From contig JAEUVO010000032.1 in NCBI GenBank assembly GCA_016786885.1, positions 1 to 44,975 of the forward strand: a stretch of DNA of 44,975 nucleotides. The letters are read 5' to 3'. The number at the start of each line of letters is the position of its first letter. Position 1 is the first letter of the stretch. This DNA is from Chitinophagaceae bacterium (GTDB taxonomy: Bacteria; Bacteroidota; Bacteroidia; Chitinophagales; Chitinophagaceae). Of this stretch, positions 36,169 to 44,824 are shown piece by piece. The notes under the pieces were generated by a model. The model searched no databases. It was not told the origin of the DNA and saw only the letters and a list, made by a program, of their open reading frames with translations. Position numbers and translations under genes: made by a program.

Positions 36169-38508
36169 TTATACTACTTTACTAACTCTTTTTTTCTTCT
36201 TGCTTTCTCTTTTCTCATTGTGGATATAGCCATAGCCATAGCCGTAACCATATCCATTCTTACTAAAACCACGGGATTTGACTCCATTAAACACAATGGC
36301 CAAATTCTTTAATTCATTAATCTTATTATTTGCATCCAGTCTCTGTATTGACACTTTACGGGTATGTTTATGCCTGATTATGTACAATGTAGCATCAGCA
36401 TGCGATGATAGCACATAAGCATCCGACAATAATCCTACTGGTGCTGAATCGATCAATATGTAATCAAAAATCTCTGACAGGTACTGGAACAGTTCGGGCA
36501 CTTTTTCGCTCATTATTAGTTCAGAAGGATTGTCTGGCAATGGCCTTCCTGCTGGCATAATAAAGAGATTCTCATGCACTGCTGTACGACGTATGATTTC
36601 TTCAGGATCTGCAGAACCGTTTAGATAATCTGTCAGGCCCTTATTTACGTTGGTAAACTCAAGTTTTTCACATAAAGTGGGATCGCTCAGATCAAACTCC
36701 AGTACAACAACTTTTTTCCCCGCTAATGCAAGGCTCATTGCCAGATTAACCACAACAAAGCTCTTTCCTTCACCAGAAACAGTTGATGTAATCAGTATTT
36801 TCTTTTTATCATTTTTAATTCCAAGATAGGGAAGCGATGTCCTGAGATTACGGAATTGCTCAGCAATAAAAGTCCTTTTACCTGGCCCTATTACAATTGC
36901 TTCTCCTGAATCTTCATGTACAATTTCACCAATTACAGGAACTGAAGTATAAGATTCAATCTCATGCCTGAACAGTATAGTACGTTTCAGCATTTCATTG
37001 GCTGTAACAAATCCAATACCAAGACCAATTGCCAATATTATGGCCATCATGTATATTTTTTTAGCCGGGCTCATTGGTCCAAATGACAGTGCATTATCTA
37101 CCGTGCGGCTATCAGCAATAGAAGATGATAATGCCATCGCAGTTTCTTCTCTTTTTTGAAGAAGAAAATTATATACGCTGGTCTTAATATTTTGTTGACG
37201 GCTGATCTCCACCAGGTCTCTTTCTTTTTGCGGAATACTACTCAGCATCGAAGAAAACCTGTTGTTAAGTGAGTTCAGGTTACTTCTCGTTGCGTTCAAA
37301 CCATCTTTCTGACTACGTATATTCTCTAGAATACTGGGTCTTATTTTTTCAATCTGATCCTTCAACGATAATACCATTGGGTTATTCGATGCAGTCGTTT
37401 TGCTTAGTTTTTCATACTCCAGTTCGTAGTCATACAGCTTATTTAATAATTGTGCAAGGAGTGGATCACCAACTCCTACTGTTGTAGGAACGATGCCACC
37501 TGTCTTATCCTTAGCTGTTACATATTTCTCTACCTGGTTCAATACATCCATCTGAACATTGGCATCGCCAATTTTCTGGCTCAGGTCACTTACATTCTGT
37601 AGGAAAAGTGTTCCTTGTGAACTGATATCGATGGCACCCTGACTTGTTTTATACTGTTGCAGTTTCTGTTCAATAGAGTCAAGATCCTTTTCTACATATT
37701 TAAGGCGTTCGTTAACAAATGCAAGTGTATTAGCAGCCAGTGTATTTTTATCATCCAGTGCGGCCTCATTATATGCAGCGATCAACGCATTCAGGACATC
37801 CTCAGCCCTTTTATCATTCTCATCGGTAATTTTCAGACTAATTACGGAGGAAAGTTTGCTTACTGAAGAAGCCTTTAGATTAGACTGAAGGTTAGTTGCG
37901 ATTATTTTTGGATCAGTAAGATTAAAATACAATGGCCTATCATTAGTTCTTGCTTGAAAGTTTTGAGGAACAAACTTCAATGTTCCATACGGAGTTTTTA
38001 CCCACTCATTCAATGCATACGTTGTATTGTTAATCGTAATCGTTTTCTTAGCTGTATCTACAGTGAAGAAAATGTCACCTCCATCCGGTAATGAATCAGG
38101 ATTCATAGCCCTGATGGAAACAGGTGAGGTAGTGTATGCATTAGCTGGTTTTATTCTGCCTTTTTCGTAAACAGGTGCATATAAATGCAGCTTTTTGGCA
38201 ACCTGTGTGAGAAGTTGTCTTGATTTAATAACCTCAATTTCGTTCTCAATTATTTTCTTAGCTGATAATTGATTAAGGGTTTCAATCATTTTAGCTTCGT
38301 CCTGCCCTTTCTTCTCATCTTTTATTAAGATTGAAGCCGTTGCTTCATAAAAGGGATTCGTTTTGTAACGAATGTATAACCACGCACCTGCTATGGCAAT
38401 GGTAAGTAAGACCAGGAATAATGGCCAGTAGGGCATATATTTAAACCAGATCTGGCCAAATACATTTTTTTCCTCCGATTCAACCCCATTTTTCTGAACA
38501 CCTTTCAT
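36169..38508 (-). CDS. Wzc-like tyrosine autokinase / chain-length regulator
   Basis: The protein has 779 residues from the ATG at 38508; the longer frame needs TTG and overlaps wza. It has an N-terminal transmembrane helix (about 20-45) and a Wzz periplasmic domain with a coiled-coil hairpin (about 180-470). A second transmembrane helix comes near 490-510, then a cytoplasmic BY-kinase. Walker A is STVSGEGKS near 575, Walker A' VVLEFDLSDP, and Walker B YILIDSAP. The C-terminal tyrosine cluster is five Gly-Tyr pairs near residues 751-760, followed by a Lys/Arg-rich tail. It regulates polymerisation and export together with the Wza protein encoded 13 bases upstream. Confidence 0.95.
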   Translation of the reverse strand: MKGVQKNGVESEEKNVFGQIWFKYMPYWPLFLVLLTIAIAGAWLYIRYKTNPFYEATASILIKDEKKGQDEAKMIETLNQLSAKKIIENEIEVIKSRQLLTQVAKKLHLYAPVYEKGRIKPANAYTTSPVSIRAMNPDSLPDGGDIFFTVDTAKKTITINNTTYALNEWVKTPYGTLKFVPQNFQARTNDRPLYFNLTDPKIIATNLQSNLKASSVSKLSSVISLKITDENDKRAEDVLNALIAAYNEAALDDKNTLAANTLAFVNERLKYVEKDLDSIEQKLQQYKTSQGAIDISSQGTLFLQNVSDLSQKIGDANVQMDVLNQVEKYVTAKDKTGGIVPTTVGVGDPLLAQLLNKLYDYELEYEKLSKTTASNNPMVLSLKDQIEKIRPSILENIRSQKDGLNATRSNLNSLNNRFSSMLSSIPQKERDLVEISRQQNIKTSVYNFLLQKREETAMALSSSIADSRTVDNALSFGPMSPAKKIYMMAIILAIGLGIGFVTANEMLKRTILFRHEIESYTSVPVIGEIVHEDSGEAIVIGPGKRTFIAEQFRNLRTSLPYLGIKNDKKKILITSTVSGEGKSFVVVNLAMSLALAGKKVVVLEFDLSDPTLCEKLEFTNVNKGLTDYLNGSADPEEIIRRTAVHENLFIMPAGRPLPDNPSELIMSEKVPELFQYLSEIFDYILIDSAPVGLLSDAYVLSSHADATLYIIRHKHTRKVSIQRLDANNKINELKNLAIVFNGVKSRGFSKNGYGYGYGYGYIHNEKRESKKKKRVSKVV
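36226..36255 (-). repeat. Hexanucleotide Gly-Tyr repeat in the wzc tyrosine cluster
   Basis: Five consecutive Gly-Tyr codon pairs, three of them the exact hexamer GGCTAT, encode the autophosphorylation tail. Gain or loss of units by slippage would keep the frame and change the number of tyrosines. Confidence 0.8.
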
Positions 38509-38521
38509 AGTTTTCAAAGTT

Positions 38522-39295
38522 TTACTGAACAAGACGATCAACAACAATTACAGCAAGGGACAATACACTAACAGCGATTGGCACCCATTGTGAGTTTTGA
38601 TTTGCTGAGCTAACCCTTGCCTTATTTGGTTCCACATATACAACATCATCAGATTTTAAGTAATAGTACGGTGATGATAAAAGTTCGTTTGAATTCAGGT
38701 TGATCCGTTTTATTATTTTCTGCCCATTCTCTTCTCTGATCACCAACACATTATCTCTTTTGGCCTGTATGGTCAGGTCTCCCGCCAGGCCAATGGCCTC
38801 CAGTAATGATATCTTCTCATTAGGAATATTAAGAACAGTCGGGTTCTTAACTTCTCCCAAAACTGTAACATGAAAATTTAAAAATCTGGCCTGCACTATT
38901 GGATCAGTAAGGAGCTGCTTTTCAACCAGTTTCTTCCTTATTGTTTCTTTTAGTTGTTCCTTGGTAAGCCCTTCGGCTTTTATGCTCCCTAGGATGGGAA
39001 ATTGGATAGTTCCATCTGCTCCTACCAAATAACCGGTAACCTGACCTTGTTGGTTAGTAGCATTATTAGGTGTATTAAAAACCTCCGTGGCAGCAGGGTT
39101 CAGGCTGGAAACGGTAATACTGAGTAAATCATTTTTGCGGATAATAGATTCAGGCACAGGAGTATTGGTGTCGATAACACTGTCTTTTACATCATTGAAA
39201 TATGTTGCTTTTCTGACATCAACACATGCTGCTGCAGCAAAAGCCAAATACATTACAATGGCTAAATAATACCTTCTTAAAAAAGTAATTTTCAT
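38522..39295 (-). CDS. Wza-like polysaccharide export lipoprotein
   Basis: This 257-residue protein has a lipoprotein signal peptide (YLAFAAAACVDV, lipidated Cys24). A Poly_export domain follows (about 55-140, VPESIIRKNDLLSITVSSLNP) and then an SLBB domain (about 145-225, VTVLGEVKNPTVLNIPNEKISLLEAIGLAGDL). It ends with a hydrophobic helix (PIAVSVLSLAVIVVDRLVQ). It lacks the long amphipathic C-terminal helix of E. coli Wza, as is usual for this shorter Bacteroidota type. It forms the export channel with Wzc. It is the first gene of the polysaccharide operon. Confidence 0.93.
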   Translation of the reverse strand: MKITFLRRYYLAIVMYLAFAAAACVDVRKATYFNDVKDSVIDTNTPVPESIIRKNDLLSITVSSLNPAATEVFNTPNNATNQQGQVTGYLVGADGTIQFPILGSIKAEGLTKEQLKETIRKKLVEKQLLTDPIVQARFLNFHVTVLGEVKNPTVLNIPNEKISLLEAIGLAGDLTIQAKRDNVLVIREENGQKIIKRINLNSNELLSSPYYYLKSDDVVYVEPNKARVSSANQNSQWVPIAVSVLSLAVIVVDRLVQ

Positions 39296-39390
39296 AAGCT
39301 TTTCTTTAAGCCTAATGGCCTTTCAGTTTAAATTGCACCAATCTGCTTAACTAAAGTCGACGGTTTTGCGAAGGATTTAGGTGGAACGAG

Positions 39391-39448
39391 GCTTCACGAA
39401 GGATTAAGGATACGTAGACTGAAGCACTAATTAGCTGAAAATGCTTCA
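39391..39448 (-). promoter_or_regulatory. Alternative hairpins in the presumed wza leader
   Basis: A TGAAGCA segment (39420-39426) can pair with TGCTTCA at 39442-39448 (7 bp) or with GCTTCA at 39391-39396 (6 bp), but not both. The loop of the first hairpin contains the palindrome CTAATTAG. This could be an attenuator-like leader about 100-150 bases before the wza ATG; no U-tract follows, so its effect is uncertain. Confidence 0.3.
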
Positions 39449-39809
39449 AATCGGCAACAAGATACTAATCATTATGGAATATGTATAAATTTCTTAGAAA
39501 AAATTTTTGTGAACAACACGGAAAATTCAGGTAAAACAATCGTAAAAGTCCCATATCATTTGATAAAATATGACCAGCTCTGCCTGAATTATTGCAAAAA
39601 CCAAACTGCATTAATAGCATTATCATAAAAGATGTAAGAAAGGATCGCCTACCAGATTAAAAAGTATCCGACCATTTGAGTAATACATTCGTAGAATTAC
39701 TTCGCATTTTTCCCATTTTTCATTTACAATAATGCTCCGGACAAATGGCTGGTTAAGATATCCACTTAAATAAAAAAATGTGGATTATTTGAGGGTAAAA
39801 ATCATTTTA

Positions 39810-39817
39810 CAAACATA
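39810..39817 (-). promoter_or_regulatory. Possible -7 box for the polysaccharide operon
   Basis: On the minus strand this is TATGTTTG, an exact match to TAnnTTTG. If used, it would give the wza operon a leader of about 500 bases that includes the alternative hairpins. A TTTG lies upstream but with a spacing of only about 8 bases rather than the usual 19 or so. Confidence 0.3.
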
Positions 39818-40037
39818 GAATATTGCAAATGGTAGATTTTCAGTAGATTTTACTATAGCATTTCTGATAATTACTTTTACAAGCAGAGTACCTGTCCTCA
39901 ATCTTTTTTTTATGGCATTGTTTTTGGCTTTTATTTAGTCATATTTAAACAAGATTTAGGAATTTTATTAACATAGTTTCCTCGTGGTATTATTCAGTCC
40001 CGATGTAAGCTATTTTCGATATTCTATAAAAAACCAA

Positions 40038-40259
40038 ATGAGTATCCTTATGGAGAACCCCTCCTGCTACCCAAAGAGTAGTTTGACTGCCTTGCCAGGC
40101 TATTCAGACTGCATCAATTCTCCTTCTTCCGGAGAAAACAATCATTCATTTAACAGTACAAGAACCATAAATTTCAGCGCACAATCTGTGCTGTCTTCAG
40201 AACTATTGACCAGAAAAACCGAATCCTGTTTTGTCCAATTATCCTTTAAAAACCGTTGA
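40038..40259 (+). CDS. Possible small ORF ahead of the lyase gene
   Basis: This is an ATG-started frame of 73 codons, rich in Ser, Asn and Thr, with no signal peptide, membrane helix or recognised domain; an in-frame GTG at 39984 would add 18 residues. It ends in TGA two bases before the lyase ATG, a spacing compatible with translational coupling. It is unlike any family I know and may be a chance open frame within the lyase leader. Confidence 0.25.
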   Translation: MSILMENPSCYPKSSLTALPGYSDCINSPSSGENNHSFNSTRTINFSAQSVLSSELLTRKTESCFVQLSFKNR

Positions 40260-40261
40260 TA

Positions 40262-43200
40262 ATGAGAAGTTTATTTACACTTTTATTTTTAGTTGTTTTT
40301 TCTGCTATCAGTTCTGGAAATACCTATTACATGGCTACCAATGGTAGCAACAGTAATAACGGTTCCATTAACTCTCCGTGGCTGACCATAGAGCATGCTA
40401 CTTCGCAAATGGTAGCAGGTGATACGTTATACCTGCGGGGAGGAACGTACAGAAGTACCAAACCCATTGGAACCGTAAACCGTTTTTACATTCAGAACCT
40501 TATCGGAACGGCCGGCAATAAGTTCTACATCTTTAATTATTCCGGAGAAAGGCCAATATTCAATATGAATGAACAATTGATTCCAGGTTCACCCGGTGAT
40601 GGTCCGGTCGGTTTAAAGGTTGAAAACTGTCGTTATGTTCATATTAAAGGAATCAGGGTAACAGGTATATCTCAAAACCCGAACGGTTCTAATACTCCCG
40701 CCGGAATGATCTTATTCGATGTTGACAATTCTATAATTGACCAAATTGAAATTGACAATGTTGAAGGCTATGGAATGTATTTACAAGGCGGGTCGGATAA
40801 TAATCTTATAAAGAATTGTGATGCACACCACCTTATAGATACCTATACGGGTTTGGGAGGTGCAAATGGTTTTAATATTACCGGTGGAGACGGATCCACC
40901 AATAACGTATTTGACGGATGTCGTGCCTGGTGGATAAGTGATGATGGCTTTGACCTGTATGGCACTAACAGCTATGCAACTTATAGAAACTGCTGGGCTT
41001 TCTGGAACGGGTATTATCCCGGTACTTTTACACCCGCCGGTGATGGTATGGGTTTTAAGCTCGGTCCAACATCGACAAATCAGAGTGGTACAACCCTCAG
41101 GGTGCTGGAAAACTGCCTTGCTTTTGAGAACAGGTTAAACGGATTTGATCAAAACTCACAATCAAATACTACCTGCCGTATCACTATGTTGAACTGTGCC
41201 GCTGTTAACAACGGTAGTAATGGTTACTTTTTTGGAGCAAATTTGTCAACTGTCCATACATTTAGAAATAACCTGAATTTTGGTAATGGTATCTGGGGAG
41301 ATGAAATACAGGCAGCTTCCTCTACCATCTCTCACAACACCTGGAATGGTGGCGTTACAGTTACCAGTGCAGACTTCGTCAGCCTGTCTTCTGCAGGTGT
41401 GGATGGCCCCCGCCAGGCAGATGGAAGTTTACCTAATTTGAACTTTTTGAAACTTGTCACAGGCTCAGACCTGATAGATGCAGGTGTAAATGTTGGATTA
41501 CCTTATAGCGGAAACGCACCGGAAAGAGGTGCTTATGAGTTTGGATCAGCCCCCCCTGTCAATCAGGCTCCAACTGCCAATGCCGGCAATAATCAAACTA
41601 TTACTTTACCTACAAACAACGTGACTGTGACTGGGAGTGGCACAGATCCGGACGGGAGTATTGCTTCTTATCTTTGGACTAAGCTTAGTGGTCCTGCCAC
41701 TTTTACTATTGTATCTCCGGCGCAGGCGCAAACAGTAATTAATGCTCTTGTTCAGGGTACTTACCAGTTTGAATTAAGAGTGACAGACAACCAGGGTGCT
41801 ATTGGAAGAGACACCATGACGGTGACGGTGAATGCAGCACCTAATCAGGCTCCAACTGCTAATGCAGGACCTAACCAGACTATTACTTTGCCAACCAACA
41901 CTGTTACAGTTACTGGAAGCGGAACGGATCCTGACGGAACTATTGCATCTTACCTGTGGACTAAAATAAGCGGACCAACAAGTTTTACAATTGTATCCCC
42001 CTCACAGGCGCAAACTGTTATTAATAACCTGGTACAAGGTACTTATCAGTTTGCACTGAGAGTTACGGATAATGGCGGGGCAATCGGAAGAGATACTATG
42101 ACTGTTATAGTAAATGCCGCTCCAAATCAGGCGCCTGTTGCTAATGCAGGACCTAACCTAAACATTACTTTACCAACAAATACAGTTACGTTTAATGGCA
42201 GTGGTACCGACCCTGACGGAACTATTGCTTCTTATTTGTGGACCAAGATCAGCGGGCCAGCAAGTTTTACCATAGTGTCCCCTTCTCAAAACCAGACTGT
42301 AATCAACACCTTGGTTCAGGGTGTATATCAATTTGAATTAAGGGTAACAGATAACCAGGGAGCTATAGGAAGAGATACTGTTACAGTAACAGTAAACGCT
42401 GCGCCTAACCAGGCACCTACTGCCAATGCAGGAGCAAACCAAACCATTACATTACCCACTAATAGTGTAACATTAACCGGAAGCGGAACGGACCCTGATG
42501 GAACCATCACTTCTTACTTATGGACGAAAATCAGCGGACCCACTACTTTCACTATTGTTTCACCCAATACTGCACAAACTGTAATTAATAACCTGGTACA
42601 GGGCACTTATGTCTTCAGACTCACTGTAACTGACAACAGCGGGGCAACTGCTGATGCTTTTGTAACTGTAACGGTTAATTCATCGGGTAACCAGGCGCCT
42701 GTTGCCAATGCAGGACCAGACATTAATATTACATTACCAACAAATACCACCACCCTCAATGGAAGTGGTACTGATGCAGATGGCACCATTGCTTCTTATC
42801 AGTGGACCAAGATCAGCGGACCAGCTACATTTAATATTGTTTCACCAACACAGGCACAAACAGTTATCAATAACCTGGTGCAGGGATCGTATGTGTTCAG
42901 CCTGACCGTAACTGACAACAGCGGCAATACAGGTATTGACTATGTAACAGTAACTGTAAATGCTCCGGTTAATCAGTTACCAACTGCAACAGTTGGCCCT
43001 GATCAAACCCTTACATTACCAACTAACAATACAACATTAACCGGTAACGGTACTGACTCTGACGGAACGATCGTTTCCTATCAATGGACAAAGATCAGCG
43101 GACCTGCAACATTTACCATTGTAACACCAACTCAGGCTCAAACAGTAATTAATAACCTCGTACAGGGTACATATGTATTCAGGTTTACTGTGACTGACAA

Positions 43201-44653
43201 TAACGGTGGTACTGGTGATGCTTTTGTAACGGTTACAGTCAATCCTGCTCCCAACCAGCTTCCTGCAGCAAGTGCAGGACCTGATCAAACAATTACATTA
43301 CCAGTTAACAGTACAACACTTACCGGAAGCGGCACTGATCCGGATGGAACCATTACTTCTTATTTGTGGACCAAGATCAGCGGTCCAACGGCTTTCACTA
43401 TTGTTTCACCCAATGCCGCACAAACTGTAATTAATAACCTTGTACAAGGCACTTATGTCTTCAGGCTCACTGTTACTGATAACAACGGGGCAACTGCTGA
43501 TGCTTTTGTAACTATTACTGTTAATCCCCCGGTAAACCAGCCTCCTGTTGCAAATGCAGGCGCTGACCAGACACTTGTTCTGCCAACAAACAGCACCACT
43601 GTAACTGGAACAGGTACTGATCCGGATGGCACCATTGTTTCATACCAGTGGGATAAGATTGCCGGGCCTGCACAGTTCGTAATTCTTTCACCAACACAAC
43701 CGCAAACAGTTATTAATAACCTGGTGCAGGGTGTTTACCAGTTTGAGCTGAGAGTAACCGATAACCAGGGTGCTATTGACAGGGATACCATAGTAATATC
43801 GGTAAGTCCTGCTCCGCCACCCAACCAGGCACCAACTGCAAATGCCGGCTCTGATAGGGTAATAACATTACCAACGAATAGTTTAACCGTTACAGGAAGT
43901 GGTTCTGATGCAGATGGCACTATTGCTTCTTATCAATGGACTAAGGTCAGCGGACCAGCAACTTTCAATATCGTTTCTCCAACCCAGGCACAAACAGTGA
44001 TAAATAATCTTATACAAGGCACTTACCAGTTTGAATTAAGAGTAACAGATAACCAGGGTGCTACCGGAAGAGATACTATGACAGTAACTGTTAACCCTGC
44101 TCCGCCGGTGAACCAGGCTCCAATAGCTAACGCCGGACCAGACAGGAGTATGACCTTGCCAACAAACAGCATCACGCATACCGGCAGCGGTACAGATCCT
44201 GATGGAACCATTGTTTCATACCAGTGGACAAAAGTAGCCGGGCCTTCACAGTATATTATTGAATCACCTGCTGCTGCACAAACAGTATTCAGCAATCTTA
44301 CAGAAGGTATTTACCTGTTTGAATTGCTTGTAACCGACAACCTTGGCGCTACAGATACTGATACTGTTTCGGTAGAAGTTAAAGCTAATATCACATTGCT
44401 CAGGCAGGCTTATCCTAATCCTGCTACAGATAATATTACTGTTCGGATCGATCCGAATGGTAATGCAAGAAGTTCACTTGTCCTGACAGTTTACGATTTC
44501 AGGGGAGTGAGTGTTTATTCAAAACAATTAGGAATCGGTCAGCAGATAATAAGTGAGCAAATAAATCTTGAGAAATTCCCGAGAGGCATCTATGTAATTG
44601 AAGTGGTGGCTGACAAAAACAAAAAAGCTACCTTCCAGTTTGTGAAGCAATAA
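40262..44653 (+). CDS. Secreted PL9-like polysaccharide lyase with ten PKD-like repeats and T9SS domain
   Basis: The protein has 1463 residues from the ATG at 40262; a TTG two codons earlier is less likely. A signal peptide (1-19) is followed by a right-handed beta-helix (about 20-430). Asp227-Asp228-x2-Asp231 (SDDGFDLYG) and Lys266 (GFKLG) match the calcium ligands and catalytic lysine of PL9 pectate lyase Pel9A in spacing. A fourth ligand position may be Asn202 (ANGF). Ten tandem PKD-like domains span 434-1377. The C-terminal 85 residues are a type A T9SS sorting domain (AYPNPATDNITVRI). It should be exported by type IX secretion and cut uronate-containing polysaccharide. Confidence 0.88.
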   Translation: MRSLFTLLFLVVFSAISSGNTYYMATNGSNSNNGSINSPWLTIEHATSQMVAGDTLYLRGGTYRSTKPIGTVNRFYIQNLIGTAGNKFYIFNYSGERPIFNMNEQLIPGSPGDGPVGLKVENCRYVHIKGIRVTGISQNPNGSNTPAGMILFDVDNSIIDQIEIDNVEGYGMYLQGGSDNNLIKNCDAHHLIDTYTGLGGANGFNITGGDGSTNNVFDGCRAWWISDDGFDLYGTNSYATYRNCWAFWNGYYPGTFTPAGDGMGFKLGPTSTNQSGTTLRVLENCLAFENRLNGFDQNSQSNTTCRITMLNCAAVNNGSNGYFFGANLSTVHTFRNNLNFGNGIWGDEIQAASSTISHNTWNGGVTVTSADFVSLSSAGVDGPRQADGSLPNLNFLKLVTGSDLIDAGVNVGLPYSGNAPERGAYEFGSAPPVNQAPTANAGNNQTITLPTNNVTVTGSGTDPDGSIASYLWTKLSGPATFTIVSPAQAQTVINALVQGTYQFELRVTDNQGAIGRDTMTVTVNAAPNQAPTANAGPNQTITLPTNTVTVTGSGTDPDGTIASYLWTKISGPTSFTIVSPSQAQTVINNLVQGTYQFALRVTDNGGAIGRDTMTVIVNAAPNQAPVANAGPNLNITLPTNTVTFNGSGTDPDGTIASYLWTKISGPASFTIVSPSQNQTVINTLVQGVYQFELRVTDNQGAIGRDTVTVTVNAAPNQAPTANAGANQTITLPTNSVTLTGSGTDPDGTITSYLWTKISGPTTFTIVSPNTAQTVINNLVQGTYVFRLTVTDNSGATADAFVTVTVNSSGNQAPVANAGPDINITLPTNTTTLNGSGTDADGTIASYQWTKISGPATFNIVSPTQAQTVINNLVQGSYVFSLTVTDNSGNTGIDYVTVTVNAPVNQLPTATVGPDQTLTLPTNNTTLTGNGTDSDGTIVSYQWTKISGPATFTIVTPTQAQTVINNLVQGTYVFRFTVTDNNGGTGDAFVTVTVNPAPNQLPAASAGPDQTITLPVNSTTLTGSGTDPDGTITSYLWTKISGPTAFTIVSPNAAQTVINNLVQGTYVFRLTVTDNNGATADAFVTITVNPPVNQPPVANAGADQTLVLPTNSTTVTGTGTDPDGTIVSYQWDKIAGPAQFVILSPTQPQTVINNLVQGVYQFELRVTDNQGAIDRDTIVISVSPAPPPNQAPTANAGSDRVITLPTNSLTVTGSGSDADGTIASYQWTKVSGPATFNIVSPTQAQTVINNLIQGTYQFELRVTDNQGATGRDTMTVTVNPAPPVNQAPIANAGPDRSMTLPTNSITHTGSGTDPDGTIVSYQWTKVAGPSQYIIESPAAAQTVFSNLTEGIYLFELLVTDNLGATDTDTVSVEVKANITLLRQAYPNPATDNITVRIDPNGNARSSLVLTVYDFRGVSVYSKQLGIGQQIISEQINLEKFPRGIYVIEVVADKNKKATFQFVKQ
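41561..44392 (+). repeat. Ten tandem PKD-like domain repeats
   Basis: Ten units begin at 41561, 41843, 42125, 42407, 42689, 42971, 43253, 43535, 43823 and 44111. The first seven steps are exactly 282 bases (94 residues) and the last two are 288. Each unit follows NQxPxAxAGxxxxxxLPxNxxTxxGxGTDxDGTIxSYxW and ends in VTDNxG before a final strand. Such arrays usually act as stalks or carbohydrate-binding spacers. Confidence 0.97.
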
Positions 44654-44692
44654 TAATTTGCCTTACTGTATATAATCAGTCCTGAAACATGT

Positions 44693-44724
44693 AAAAAATC
44701 CCCGGTTGATCCGGGGATTTTTTT
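44693..44724 (+). terminator. Terminator after the lyase gene
   Basis: A perfect 13-bp stem (AAAAAATCCCCGG with its complement) closes a 5-base loop at 44706-44710 and runs into seven T residues. The A-tract on the other side means it can also work on the minus strand. Confidence 0.92.
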
Positions 44725-44738
44725 ATGACCCTTATTAT

Positions 44739-44767
44739 AAAAAAAGCAGGTAGTCGATACCACCTGC
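44739..44767 (-). terminator. Terminator of the partial minus-strand gene
   Basis: On the minus strand a 9-bp stem (44759-44767 with 44746-44754, one G-U pair) closes a 4-base loop and is followed by seven U residues (44745-44739). It lies 58 bases past the stop codon of the partial gene at the window edge. Confidence 0.8.
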
Positions 44768-44824
44768 GTACGTCCTTTATTTTAAAAATCAGACGTTAAC
44801 ATGAATATGAGAAATTCATCACCA

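Larger units (their letters stand above)
39296..40037. other. Regulatory gap between wza operon and the lyase gene
   Basis: These 742 bases hold no convincing gene. The sequence is A/T-rich and must contain the start signals of the wza operon (minus strand) and probably of the divergent lyase gene. Visible items are alternative 6-7 bp hairpins at 39391-39448, an 8-bp inverted repeat at 39524-39531 and 39583-39590, a TATGTTTG box on the minus strand at 39810-39817, and a direct TAGATTTT repeat at 39833-39852. Confidence 0.6.

Noticed and set aside
38509..38547. Longer wzc start overlapping wza
   Set aside because: It would need a TTG codon and a 26-base overlap; the ATG at 38508 gives a normal Wzc N-terminus.
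39524..39590. 8-bp inverted repeat AATTCAGG / CCTGAATT
   Set aside because: The 51-base loop and lack of a T-tract make it too weak to annotate; kept only as part of the leader description.
41561..44392. Regular 282-base repeats considered as a CRISPR-like or satellite array
   Set aside because: The repeats are in frame inside one protein and encode PKD-like domains.
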